From Euperipatoides rowelli (taxonomy: Eukaryota; Onychophora; Udeonychophora; Euonychophora; Peripatopsidae), in assembly GCA_003024985.2 (NCBI GenBank), contig PXIH01S0000081.1: DNA of 11,683 bases, one strand, 5' to 3'. The stretch's first letter is position 1. Each line of letters opens with the position of its first letter. The notes beneath the pieces were generated by a model. It had not been told where the DNA came from and searched no databases. It worked only from the letters and a program-made list of their open reading frames with translations. Positions 1 to 7,305 of this stretch are shown piece by piece. A program made the position numbers and the translations under genes.

Positions 1-75
1 TTAATCTAAAAAGTATTGCTACATTTACTTAAGTACAGTACTTCGTTACTTTTACTTCGTTACTGCCCAACACTG
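1..75. mobile_element. Terminus of a hAT-type DNA transposon (partial)
   Basis: Read on the minus strand, the sequence ending at base 75 starts CAGTGTTGGGCAGTAACG, which matches the kind of terminal inverted repeat seen in many animal hAT elements (family knowledge). Inside it are two direct copies of TACTTCGTTACT (39-50 and 53-64, period 14), resembling hAT subterminal repeats. The rest of the element lies left of the window, so the other terminus and any transposase cannot be seen. The 8 bases after the terminus (TTAATATA, 76-83) would be the target-site duplication if the element is intact. Confidence 0.6.
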
Positions 76-109
76 TTAATATATACCTATCATGATTTAT
101 AAAAACACT

Positions 110-144
110 GAATTATAGCAATACCACCGAATTATAGCAATACC
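110..144. repeat. Two-copy 19-bp-period tandem repeat
   Basis: The 16-mer GAATTATAGCAATACC occurs at 110-125 and again at 129-144, separated by ACC. No function is evident; it lies just outside the hAT terminus. Confidence 0.7.
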
Positions 145-604
145 GAGCTAAGACATGACATTTTTACACAAACTATAATTTATTAGTGGGTTAAGTAGGA
201 AAATATATTGATACAATGTTCTTGATTCTTCAATTGTAGACATTTTGCTCATTTATAAAATTATATGTTTAGTAAAATCTTTTACTTTCTTGGGTACATT
301 TTAATAAAATTTTATAATTTAAAATATGTTTAAATAATACAACAGACATTTGTAAAACAAATAATACTGTAATCTTTATTATATATATTTTCCTGACAGT
401 AAAAAGCTACAAGATTACACTATAAACATGTCTGGACTTTGTTCAAACTTCACTTGGCTAAGTCTACAATAATAAATCAATATTTTTAACAATGGAAACT
501 TGATAGGAAGCTTGCCAACTTTTAATATTACCTGAAGTTATGCCCAATAACAACATTCACATAACATGGAGAGATTACTCAATAAACAAACACTACAATT
601 ATTA
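145..604. other. AT-rich non-coding stretch
   Basis: No reading frame, RNA gene or strong repeat was recognised. The sequence is very AT-rich. It lies between the hAT terminus and the minus-strand coding remnant, and could include unrecognisably decayed sequence of either element. Confidence 0.5.
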
Positions 605-1126
605 TCAATAGTTGAGCAATTCATTGATCTGCAAAAATAATGGACCCACATTTAAATTGACAGAAAAACAAAAGATTTCTAGAGACTGACTTTTTAATCG
701 TGTCGGAGAGATGTTATTAAATTATTTAAAAGTAATGTGCCTGGTGGTTAGTTTGTGCAACATTTGTTTATCATGTACAGTATATAGTTCTACTAAACCC
801 TTTATATTTGTGAACAAAAGTGTTTGTGGTGATTCAATCTGTCCATTCGTTGCATGAAAGTTATTTATTGCATTTCCAATAAATTTCCTCCAAGTGGAGT
901 GAACATAACTTGAAGTCATGAAATTTACACTATTGAAAATGTTCAAACCTAGCAGTGCGCTCTTGAGGGAATCAGCCCATCCATGAGAAGAGCAGGATAG
1001 TGAATCATATTTTACTTTTTGTTGTATTAGTTGCTCAAGTTGTGTATTTAAGAGAGAGCCAATCTTTGTTTATTACTTGTTTATGCTTCTGATGTAGCTT
1101 TTCAATTTATTAATAGTAAAGTCATG
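605..1126 (-). pseudogene. Decayed transposase-like coding remnant, possibly P-element/THAP9-like
   Basis: One minus-strand frame stays open from 1069 to 722 (115 codons), twice the span of any neighbouring frame here. The same frame continues on both sides across stops: upstream from 1126 (H-D-F-T-I-N-K-L-K) across a TAA-TAA doublet at 1075-1070, and downstream across another TAA-TAA into S-D-T-I-K-K-S-V-S-R-N-L. A frameshift then leads to L-F-L-Q-I-N-E-L-L-N-Y and a stop near 605. The segment L-H-K-L-T-T-R-H-I-T-F-K followed by an S-V-x-x-x-L motif recalls the C-terminal half of P-element/THAP9-type transposases; this is recall of a motif pattern, not a search result. There is no THAP zinc finger and no plausible ATG. 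It could instead be a decayed host exon or another transposase class. That it is a broken protein-coding remnant is fairly secure; the family is weak. Confidence 0.4.
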
Positions 1127-1283
1127 TCAACATAATCTGATCAATTGCAAGGATACAATATATTTGAATGTAAATAGTGCATAAAACGATTAACTTTAAT
1201 GTAGGAATCAAGAAAATATATTGTATTTTTTTTTTGCATACTTGCTCATTCTAAAAAATAAAAATATAGTACGCTTGTCAAAT
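1127..1283. other. Spacer between coding remnant and LTR element
   Basis: AT-rich sequence with a T9 run near 1229. No feature was recognised. The left boundary of the copia-type element may lie at or near the right end of this stretch. Confidence 0.4.
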
Positions 1284-1406
1284 TGTCATGATTATTGAGA
1301 AATGATCTTAGCCATTTTCAACATCGTTCTCTATTTATTTGTATTATTTTATTGTTGGATTTGATAAAGACTAAAACACAAGCCCGTACAGCCCTTTTGC
1401 CATATC

Positions 1407-1693
1407 CAACATTCTATTTTAGGACTGTTTAGCATTAAGTCAAAAGTGCTTAAAATCAGTTAATGTTCATTTAAACAATATTTCATGTTTATATCTCTTA
1501 TGTTTTGATGATTTCATCTGATTATTTTGTTATTCAATCCTATTTGGTTAAATTATAATTAGGATAATGTTATAGTATTATATATAGTGTTATAAATATG
1601 TCTAAGATCATTTTGACTACCTACGACATATAGGAGTAGCCACCTTTTAATAGCTTCACCCATGCTCTGTAGAAACCTTTAGTTGGTTGTATC
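1407..1693 (+). repeat. 5' LTR remnant of the copia-type element
   Basis: This stretch repeats 4959-5280 in direct orientation. It starts CAACATTCTATTTTAGGACT and ends TAGTTGGTTGTATC in both copies, with substitutions and several indels. The largest indel is about 48 bases present only in the 3' copy (about 5152-5200). The repeat pair brackets gag and integrase remnants, as LTRs should. A TATAAATAT string at 1591-1599 is conserved at 5130-5138. The part of the LTR upstream of 1407 does not align cleanly with the 3' copy and has probably been rearranged. Confidence 0.75.
1591..1599 (+). promoter_or_regulatory. TATA-like string in the 5' LTR
   Basis: TATAAATAT occurs at the same relative place in both LTR copies (also 5130-5138) despite surrounding indels, so it is a candidate U3 core promoter element. 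In DNA this AT-rich the match is weak evidence. Confidence 0.25.
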
Positions 1694-2771
1694 TGGACTG
1701 CCAATGACCCAATTGGCTGTAAGCTACCGAATGATCTGGAGCGGCCATCTTGTGCGAGGCAGAAGTGGGTGGTTTTTATTTATAAAACATAGGTTTCAAT
1801 TGGATGCGTAACACTGGAAATTGCGGTGGTTTTGCTGTGTTCGTATAGATTTTCAGTTGTTTTTGGTAGAAATAAATATAGAGCTTGCTTTAAAAATTGT
1901 CACGGTGACAAGCAGTAGCTTGATTATTTTTTTTTAAAGCACATAGTTTTAAATGAGATTCGTGAAACACAACGCTAGTTGATGTTTGGTGGTACCTGTC
2001 TCTTTATGGCCTGCAAATTATTTTGGCTTGGGAAAACAAAAGAAGCAGTAATTATTTGGCATATTTATTTGAAAAAAAAATTTAACAAACAAAGTAAATT
2101 ATCAACACAAGGTGTTAGACATCGTTAGTTTTACGTTACTATAGATTAATTGGTATAATTGTTTCAATCAAATATGATGTCATTACTACTTTTTGATTGG
2201 ATGGCTGTTTTTACTACAGTAGGTCAAACGTTTATGTTAGCGATACTCTGCTAAAAGCATTACGTTTTCAAGCTAATGAATGATTTTTTAAAAAAAAATA
2301 TTTAAAAGAAATCAAATTTAAACTGCAATAAAGAATGGAAATATAAAATATTCAACACTTTTCTTTTTGTATTGTTAGAAATTTCAATGTTTTTATTTTT
2401 AATATTATTGTAAATCCTTTCACCCTATTAGCCTAATGACTAATTTTCAATATAACTTTTTTATTTTCTTAACATATTTGATCCTTTTTATTGTTCTTAT
2501 GTTTGCTTATTAAAACATATTAGAGTGCAATTTCACAATACAACTAATATAAATTGATTCAATTAAACAATAATAGCCTACAAATATTCACTAATTACAG
2601 TACTTCCGTAGTGTTATTAAGCAGCATCAATCATATTGAATCATGAATTTACTATTGATAGTGTATCATATCAGCAATAATATTTGTTTTTCATTTACAT
2701 CATATCCTTGTGAATTAATACCAATCCTGTATAGATCAACAGAACTAATAAAAATAGTCAAATATATGTAA
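1694..2771 (+). other. Untranslated leader of the copia-type element (or sequence inserted into it)
   Basis: About 1.1 kb separates the 5' LTR repeat from the first gag-like codons, with no gag-like frame. It begins TGGACTGCCAAT directly after the LTR repeat; a TGG here is what a tRNA primer-binding site would start with, but I cannot match it to a known tRNA 3' end. It contains a segment (about 1783-1900) that recurs inverted at about 10740-10825, and a 15-bp near-palindrome at 1897-1911 (TTGTCAC-G-GTGACAA). The rest is AT-rich and featureless. It is long for a copia leader, so later insertions are likely. Confidence 0.4.
1897..1911. repeat. Perfect 7-bp inverted repeat with one-base centre
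   Basis: TTGTCAC, G, GTGACAA. It lies at the end of the segment shared with the 10.7-kb repeat. No function can be assigned. Confidence 0.6.
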
Positions 2772-3244
2772 TATTTATTAGAGCATGAGAGGACAGCATG
2801 GGATACCTGGCACAAGTTGCAAAAAATCCACTTGCCTAACACCTTAGGCACACGCCTGATGCAATACCGCAAATTATTGACAGCAAGATTCTCTCCCAGG
2901 CAAAACATGGTGGACGACATAACTGGGATGTTGGAGACTGCATCACGATTGGAGGATGCTGGATATGGTATGCTGGATGAGGGTATGTTCCGCAATACTA
3001 GGCAGTCTACCTAGGGAATTTGACGTCTTGGTCACCACTATTGAAGGACACACAGCAAGTGACATCACTACTGACTACGTATGTGAGAAAATTCTTGAAG
3101 AAAACAGAAAGACAAGGACATGCTACACCTACCCAAGAAACCAGAGCACTCTACACCCAATCAAGAACTCTCAAACCCAAAAATCATAAAAACTTGAAGT
3201 GCTACTATTGCCAAAAAGTTGGCCACTTGAGAAGAGATTGTTGA
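2772..3244 (+). pseudogene. gag: gag remnant of the copia-type element (UBN2 domain plus CCHC zinc knuckle)
   Basis: Gag would form the nucleocapsid particle that packages element RNA in the cytoplasm (family knowledge). The remnant runs through three frames in order. From 2772, a frame carries A-W-D-T-W-H-K-L-Q-K-I-H and R-K-L-L-T-A-R-F, the typical UBN2 helical pattern. A shift near 2985 leads to L-G-S-L-P-R-E-F-D-V-L-V-T-T-I, the conserved 'L-x-S-L-P' block. A second shift near 3100 leads to the knuckle C-Y-Y-C-Q-K-V-G-H-L-R-R-D-C at 3200-3241, a perfect C-x2-C-x4-H-x4-C. A TGA follows the last cysteine. The N-terminal third of gag and any start codon are missing, so the copy is truncated or mutated beyond recognition at its 5' end. 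Identification is firm; function is lost. Confidence 0.85.
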
Positions 3245-3318
3245 TTGCTGAAAAATCGCAACTCTCATGGGGAATTCACTAAAAAAACCCATCAGAAGAA
3301 CCTTCACACTAAGCTAGA

Positions 3319-3516
3319 ATGATGCAATTCGACAATTCAGACAAACGCAACTCCACCTATCACTCAGATGGAAGAGTATCACAAAATGAAACCACCTACC
3401 GGGCAAACTCCGTCAAACAGGGATGCTGGATAATTGATACCGGAGCAGCTGATCTCATGTGCAAAGACTTGAACAAGATGCACTACGCACAAAAACAGAA
3501 TCTAACCTCACTGTGA
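3319..3516 (+). pseudogene. Aspartic protease region of the copia-type pol
   Basis: The retrotransposon protease cleaves the Gag-Pol polyprotein. The frame carries C-W-I-I-D-T-G-A-A-D at 3421-3450, with the catalytic D-T-G-A at 3436-3447, matching the copia 'W-I-x-D-S/T-G-A' active site. The frame stops at 3516 and the homology continues in another frame toward the GAG-pre-integrase region. In copia elements the protease follows the gag zinc knuckle after a variable linker, as here (74 bases between 3244 and 3319). The ATG at 3319 is not a meaningful start, because the protein would be made as part of a polyprotein. Confidence 0.8.
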
Positions 3517-4866
3517 TAAATGCAAGCAGAGAGAGACATTCCGTGGACCAAAAAGGGGACTGCACTCTACATCCTAGAGATGCTTCAAACTACAAACATG
3601 ACATAGTACTATCGAACGTGATGTATGTTACAGCCCTCACTGACTATCTATCCTTCGCTCGTTTCGACGAAGAGGGATACGAAATCAAATTTACAAAACA
3701 CGAGAGTTGCTTAGGCAAGGAAGGTAAACAAATGTTACTGGAAAAATATAAGACAGACTATACATCCATGAATCCGAAGAAACCACCAAGAAGAAAGCCC
3801 ACATATGGCAGGAACGTCTTGGCCACTGCAACCAAAAAGATATAGAAAGGATGAAGGTGACATGGCAGATGGATTTAATCTCACCCCTTGTACACAACAA
3901 GGAATTTGTGGACCCTGTATGCTGGCCAAAATGACAAACACACTGTTTCGTTCAACTACACACAAAAGGACCCAGAAATCCTTCCAAACAGTTTACTCCG
4001 ACTTATGTGGGCCTATAACTCCACCTGTGTGTTATCAATCACCAATGACTTTTCTAAGTACTCGGTAACATATCTTATGAAACACAAAGACCAGACCACA
4101 GAAAAGATTATGGATTACGTGAAGGGCATCAATAAGTTCAGAAGAAGACCTGAAGTATTTTTTAGTGATGGGGGAGGCGACTATGTGAATCAAGTCCTGA
4201 AAAAATATCTCGGCAGCAAAAGGATCAGGTACAACACCTCCCTCAAGAGAACGGAGGCTCTGAAAGATACAACAGAACCTTAATGGAGACAACACGTTCA
4301 CTCTTATAACAAGCAAAGCGACCTGAATATATGTTCAGGGAAGAGATGACAAGCACCGCCACTTATTTATTAGACCTAGTGGGACAAAGAGACCTACAAA
4401 ACTCTCCATTCCAACTATGGAATGGTTATCGCCCAAAAGTGTCTCATCTAAAGACCATTGGAGCTAACTGCTATTTCCTCAATACCCATCCTCATAAAAC
4501 CAAACTACAGGACCGAGGGATACGAGAACTCGTTGGATATGGCTCATTACTGACGTTCTATAGGATATGGGACCCTGTCAACGATAAAATCCATCAAAGC
4601 CGAAGAATAGTGTTCGACGAAGTACGGTGGCCCTGTATTGACCAACACACACCAGCACTGACCAAAGTGAAAAAAGAACCAGGACACCAGTCACCAGAAG
4701 AAATTTTACCAAAACAGCAACACACACTTAGGAGGTCAAACAGACAAACTCAGGGAAAAGCTCCAGAATTCTGACTTATGACCAGCTAGGACAGTCATCC
4801 CCTGCATATCAAGATTGGTTTGCAGACCTAAAACACCAGAATTATCAAAACACAGAGAATGAACAT
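3517..4866 (+). pseudogene. GAG-pre-integrase and integrase remnant of the copia-type pol
   Basis: Integrase would insert element cDNA into chromosomal DNA. In order: S-N-V-M-Y-V-T-A-L (about 3616-3642) is the copia block before the zinc region. The HHCC zinc region has histidines in H-I-W-Q-E-R-L-G-H (3800-3826) and cysteines in C-G-P-C (3907-3918), in different frames. The catalytic core has the first Asp in Y-S-D-L-C-G-P (4000-4002), the second in F-F-S-D-G-G-G-D-Y (4167-4169), and the Glu in N-G-G-S-E-R-Y-N-R-T (4262-4264). The integrase C-terminal part (4331-4774) includes W-N-G-Y-R-P, V-G-Y and V-F-D-E, then a basic R-R-S-N-R-Q tail. After TGA at 4772 another frame carries T-Y-D-Q-L-G-Q and ends at TAA 4867. 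The stop at 4304-4306 and at least four frameshifts inactivate it. Confidence 0.85.
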
Positions 4867-4867
4867 T

Positions 4868-4876
4868 AAGGGGGAA
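4868..4876 (+). promoter_or_regulatory. Polypurine tract of the copia-type element
   Basis: AAGGGGGAA lies immediately downstream of the coding remnant's last stop and immediately upstream of TGCTGTAATTTTG, which fits the TG start of an LTR. This is the plus-strand primer site expected in LTR retrotransposons, and it fixes the left boundary of the 3' LTR. Confidence 0.65.
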
Positions 4877-5281
4877 TGCTGTAATTTTGAGTGATCTTAC
4901 AAACAGTATACTGTATATTCCCAGACATTATATCCTTTTTAGTAAAAATTTAATTTTTCAACATTCTATTTTAGGACTGTTTAGCATTAAGTGCTCAAAA
5001 TCAGTTAATGTTCATTTAAACAATATTTCATGTTTACATTTCTTATGTTTTGATGATGTATTACACATAAATAATTTCAGCTGATTATTTGGTTAAATTA
5101 TAATTAGAATGTTTTAGTATTTATAGTGTTATAAATATATCGAAGATCATTTATTAACATACTTTGTAAAATAAATCAGTGCTGTTATCGTTTGTTGACA
5201 TGATTACCTACGACACATATGAGTAGCCACCTTTTAATAGCTTCATCCATGCTCAGTAGAAATCTTTAGTTGGTTGTATCA
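4877..5281 (+). repeat. 3' LTR of the copia-type element
   Basis: The start is placed by the polypurine tract and the end at TATCA, one base past the last base shared with the 5' copy. 4959-5280 aligns with 1407-1693. The first 82 bases (4877-4958) have no clean counterpart upstream of 1407, apart from a weak match of TGATCTTA-containing sequence at about 1284-1310. An AATAAA string occurs in the part unique to this copy (near 5171) and could have served as a polyadenylation signal. Confidence 0.75.
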
Positions 5282-5292
5282 CATTATCTGTT

Positions 5293-5432
5293 GGAGATAG
5301 CGTCTCCTCTACACCCTGTGCTTGTATGGCATCCGCCATGACACTTGAAATAAAAGTGAACTAGTGAAACGAAAGGTTTCACTGATCTACTAAAGTAAAA
5401 TGTAGTAGATGTAGCTAAAAATAAATTAGCTA
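5293..5432. repeat. Chain of consecutive stem-loops
   Basis: Successive perfect inverted repeats: 5293-5307 (5-bp stem GGAGA/TCTCC), 5326-5339 (5-bp ATGGC/GCCAT, 4-base loop), 5342-5358 (5-bp CACTT/AAGTG), 5363-5383 (8-bp AGTGAAAC/GTTTCACT, 5-base loop), 5385-5410 (8-bp ATCTACTA/TAGTAGAT, 10-base loop) and 5412-5432 (7-bp TAGCTAA/TTAGCTA, 7-base loop). The last three are separated by exactly one G each. The cluster starts 12 bases after the copia 3' LTR. It is not a tRNA cloverleaf: no closing acceptor stem was found. Function unknown. Confidence 0.6.
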
Positions 5433-5854
5433 GCAAATTGAAGGAACTTGTATGAGTTATTCGACAGACACGATCGAGGAACTGGGGGAATTTATTATGT
5501 ACAGGTAAATTAAGTTTAGTTCTTTGTTTAATTCATAAGGGCTTGTATGAGCCACCACGTAACGCTATATCTTAGTGATCGTAATTATTTTTTGTGATCA
5601 AGCAAGTTAAAGAACTGTACCTATGGATAATAATAACAATATATTTATTAATCCCCACGTTAATAGCGAATCAATACATTTGATCAGAGTAACATTGAAC
5701 CTTATTACAAAGTTACAGTAGTTCCCGATGAGACTCAAGTTAATAGCATCAACTATTTCAGTCTAGTATATTACGAGTCAATTAATTTTTGATAAATTAT
5801 TGCACAGAAAAAGTAATTAAATTACTTTAAGTATTTATACAACCATCTTATTCA
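5433..5854. other. Non-coding spacer between hairpin cluster and gypsy remnant
   Basis: No coding frame was recognised. CTTGTATG occurs at 5321, 5446 and 5534 or so, twice followed by AG, which may be an old repeat. GGAACTGGGGGAATTTATT near 5477-5495 resembles a polypurine tract, but no LTR could be paired with it. Confidence 0.35.
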
Positions 5855-6538
5855 AGTAGATCGCTCGCTACAAAAATCCCAGATGGACTTTGGTTAACTC
5901 TAAACATTGACCACAAAGGACCCATACCAACAGAATACTGTATATTCTCATAATTGAAGAGCAATTTAGTAAATTCCCAGTAGTAGAAGTTCAGTAACCT
6001 CAACAGCGGCTAAGCAAAATATTAAAAAAATTAGACAATATATATTCTCAACATTTGGAATACCAAAACAAATTATAAATGATAATGGATCACCTTTTCA
6101 AAATAAAGAATTCAAAGACTTTGTAAAATGACTAGGAATTAACCATAGAAAGATTGCACCATACTCGCCCATAGCGAATGGACTAGTAGAAAAATTTAAT
6201 GCAACTGTGACAAAAATATTAAGATTGCTAGTCAGAAAGTTTCTGATTGGAAATATTACATGTTTACAAAAATATTACATTCCATTACGAAACAACACCA
6301 GTCAGCCAAATTTTTAACTATAGAGGGGAAATATCTGAAGCTAGAAAGTTCACAATTCAGAAGAGCTACAAGATATAAAAGAAAGATGCAGAAAAGCAGG
6401 AAAAAAATGTGTGAAAGATTCAACAAACAATCATAAAAGTATTCAATTCATCAAAATTGGAAATAAAGTTCTAGTCAAAAGGGACACAAGAAATAAGATT
6501 GAACCATATTACCATGAAATTCCATTTACTCACTGATA
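5855..6538 (+). pseudogene. Ty3/gypsy-type integrase remnant, 5' part
   Basis: The sequence encodes a retroelement integrase core. The first Asp is in L-N-I-D-H-K-G-P-I-P (5909-5911), the second in I-N-D-N-G-S-P-F (6081-6083) and the Glu in N-G-L-V-E-K-F-N-A-T (6189-6191). The second Asp and the Glu share a frame and are exactly 36 codons apart, the canonical D-35-E spacing. One TGA (6129-6131) interrupts this block. Frameshifts occur around 5945-5995 and after 6230. K-I-G-N-K-V-L-V-K-R-D near 6452-6484 is the C-terminal DNA-binding region. The upstream HHCC zinc domain, RT and gag are absent, so only the 3' part of pol remains. The remnant is broken at 6539 by a MITE and resumes at 7306. Confidence 0.85.
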
Positions 6539-7305
6539 TTAACCCTGCGGTCGTCGCGATCGTAAAGTTACACGGGTAGTCGCGGTGCATCTGTGAGATA
6601 ACATGTGTTTATTTCAAGATAAAATAGACTTTTTATATATCATTTTGTTCCTTTTTTTATCAGGAATTTTTCTATATAAAAAAAAAATCCGGTTAACAGT
6701 TTTTTTTTATGAATATTTTACGGAAAAGCGGCGTTTTTTACTACAGCATGGGCAAATAATACATTATTTTTAATATTTCATAATCTATAAAAGATACAGA
6801 AAAACTCCAATAGTGCTTTTTGTTCCTTTTTTTAGCGCGCATATTTCTATGTAAAAAAAAAAAATCCAATGAATAGTTTTTTTTTTTAATAAAGTCGGCT
6901 ATGGAAAACAAAATAAGGGCAAAGTGCTTTTTACATTTTCCTTTGCCGTTTCTCTGTCGTTAGAGATAAAAATATTTTTGGTTTAGATGGTTGAAATCGG
7001 CATTAAATTCTGATTTATAAAATGTATAAGTTTATTCCTAAATGTTTTATAGTATTGAAATAAAGCTTCCCGAAAATACGAAAAAAAAAAATTACACCAG
7101 TAGTCGCGGTATCTGAGAGATACAAAATCAATACAATTGATACACGTATTGGTATTAAAAATACCGGCTTATTTCATGATTGTAGAAGTCCTTAAAATAT
7201 TCACATAGCTGGATGGATAATATTCTAGCTCTGCACATTAGCTAGAAATTAATTTTTAAAGGTGCAATGTGTATCTCACAGATACCGCGACTACTGCAGG
7301 GTTAA
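6539..7305. mobile_element. piggyBac-type non-autonomous element (MITE), 759 bp, with TTAA target duplication
   Basis: TTAA at 6539-6542 and 7302-7305 flanks inverted ends: the left starts CCCTGCGGTCGTCGCG, and the right read inward starts CCCTGCAGTAGTCGCGG. TTAA targets with CCC-starting termini are the hallmark of piggyBac-type transposons (family knowledge). A subterminal motif, GTAGTCGCGG followed by ATCTGTGAGATA, occurs just inside the left end (6576-6602), at the right end (7272-7294, inverted) and again at 7100-7123. Inside is a diverged tandem duplication of about 175 bp around TTTTTGTTCC and A-runs (about 6643 and 6818). There is no transposase reading frame, so it would have been moved by an enzyme supplied elsewhere. 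It splits the gypsy integrase coding sequence. Confidence 0.85.

Larger units (their letters stand above)
1284..5281 (+). mobile_element. Degenerate Ty1/copia-type LTR retrotransposon lacking reverse transcriptase
   Basis: Paired direct repeats (1407-1693 and 4959-5280) flank plus-strand coding remnants in copia order: UBN2-type gag, CCHC knuckle, aspartic protease, GAG-pre-integrase HHCC zinc region, integrase core with D, D and E, then the integrase C-terminal region. A polypurine tract (4868-4876) sits immediately before the 3' LTR. Copia elements normally carry reverse transcriptase and RNase H after integrase (family knowledge). Here the coding remnant ends 95 bases beyond a basic R-R-S-N-R-Q tail and no RT motif (such as Y-V-D-D) was found. 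Several frameshifts and stops make the copy dead. The total length, about 4 kb, is short for the family. The right end is placed at TATCA (5281). The left end is uncertain: 1407 is firm, 1284 tentative. Confidence 0.85.

Noticed and set aside
2666-2995. 109-codon minus-strand open frame
   Set aside because: It lies antisense to the start of the gag remnant, has no recognisable family, and is best explained as a shadow of the plus-strand coding sequence.
3691-4316. Minus-strand open frames opposite the integrase remnant
   Set aside because: The plus strand carries clear zinc-region and integrase motifs across this span; the antisense peptides have none.
4887-5084. 65-codon plus-strand open frame
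   Set aside because: It lies wholly within the 3' LTR and encodes a low-complexity peptide.
5363-5377. GAAAC-GAAAG resembling an interferon-type response element
   Set aside because: The match is short and falls inside a hairpin next to a retroelement, with no gene to regulate.
5342-5432. tRNA or tRNA-like cloverleaf formed by the consecutive hairpins
   Set aside because: No acceptor stem closes the arms, and there is no A or B box and no T-loop consensus.
5477-5495. Second polypurine tract (CTGGGGGAATT)
   Set aside because: No LTR could be paired to the sequence after it, and no coding remnant ends just before it.
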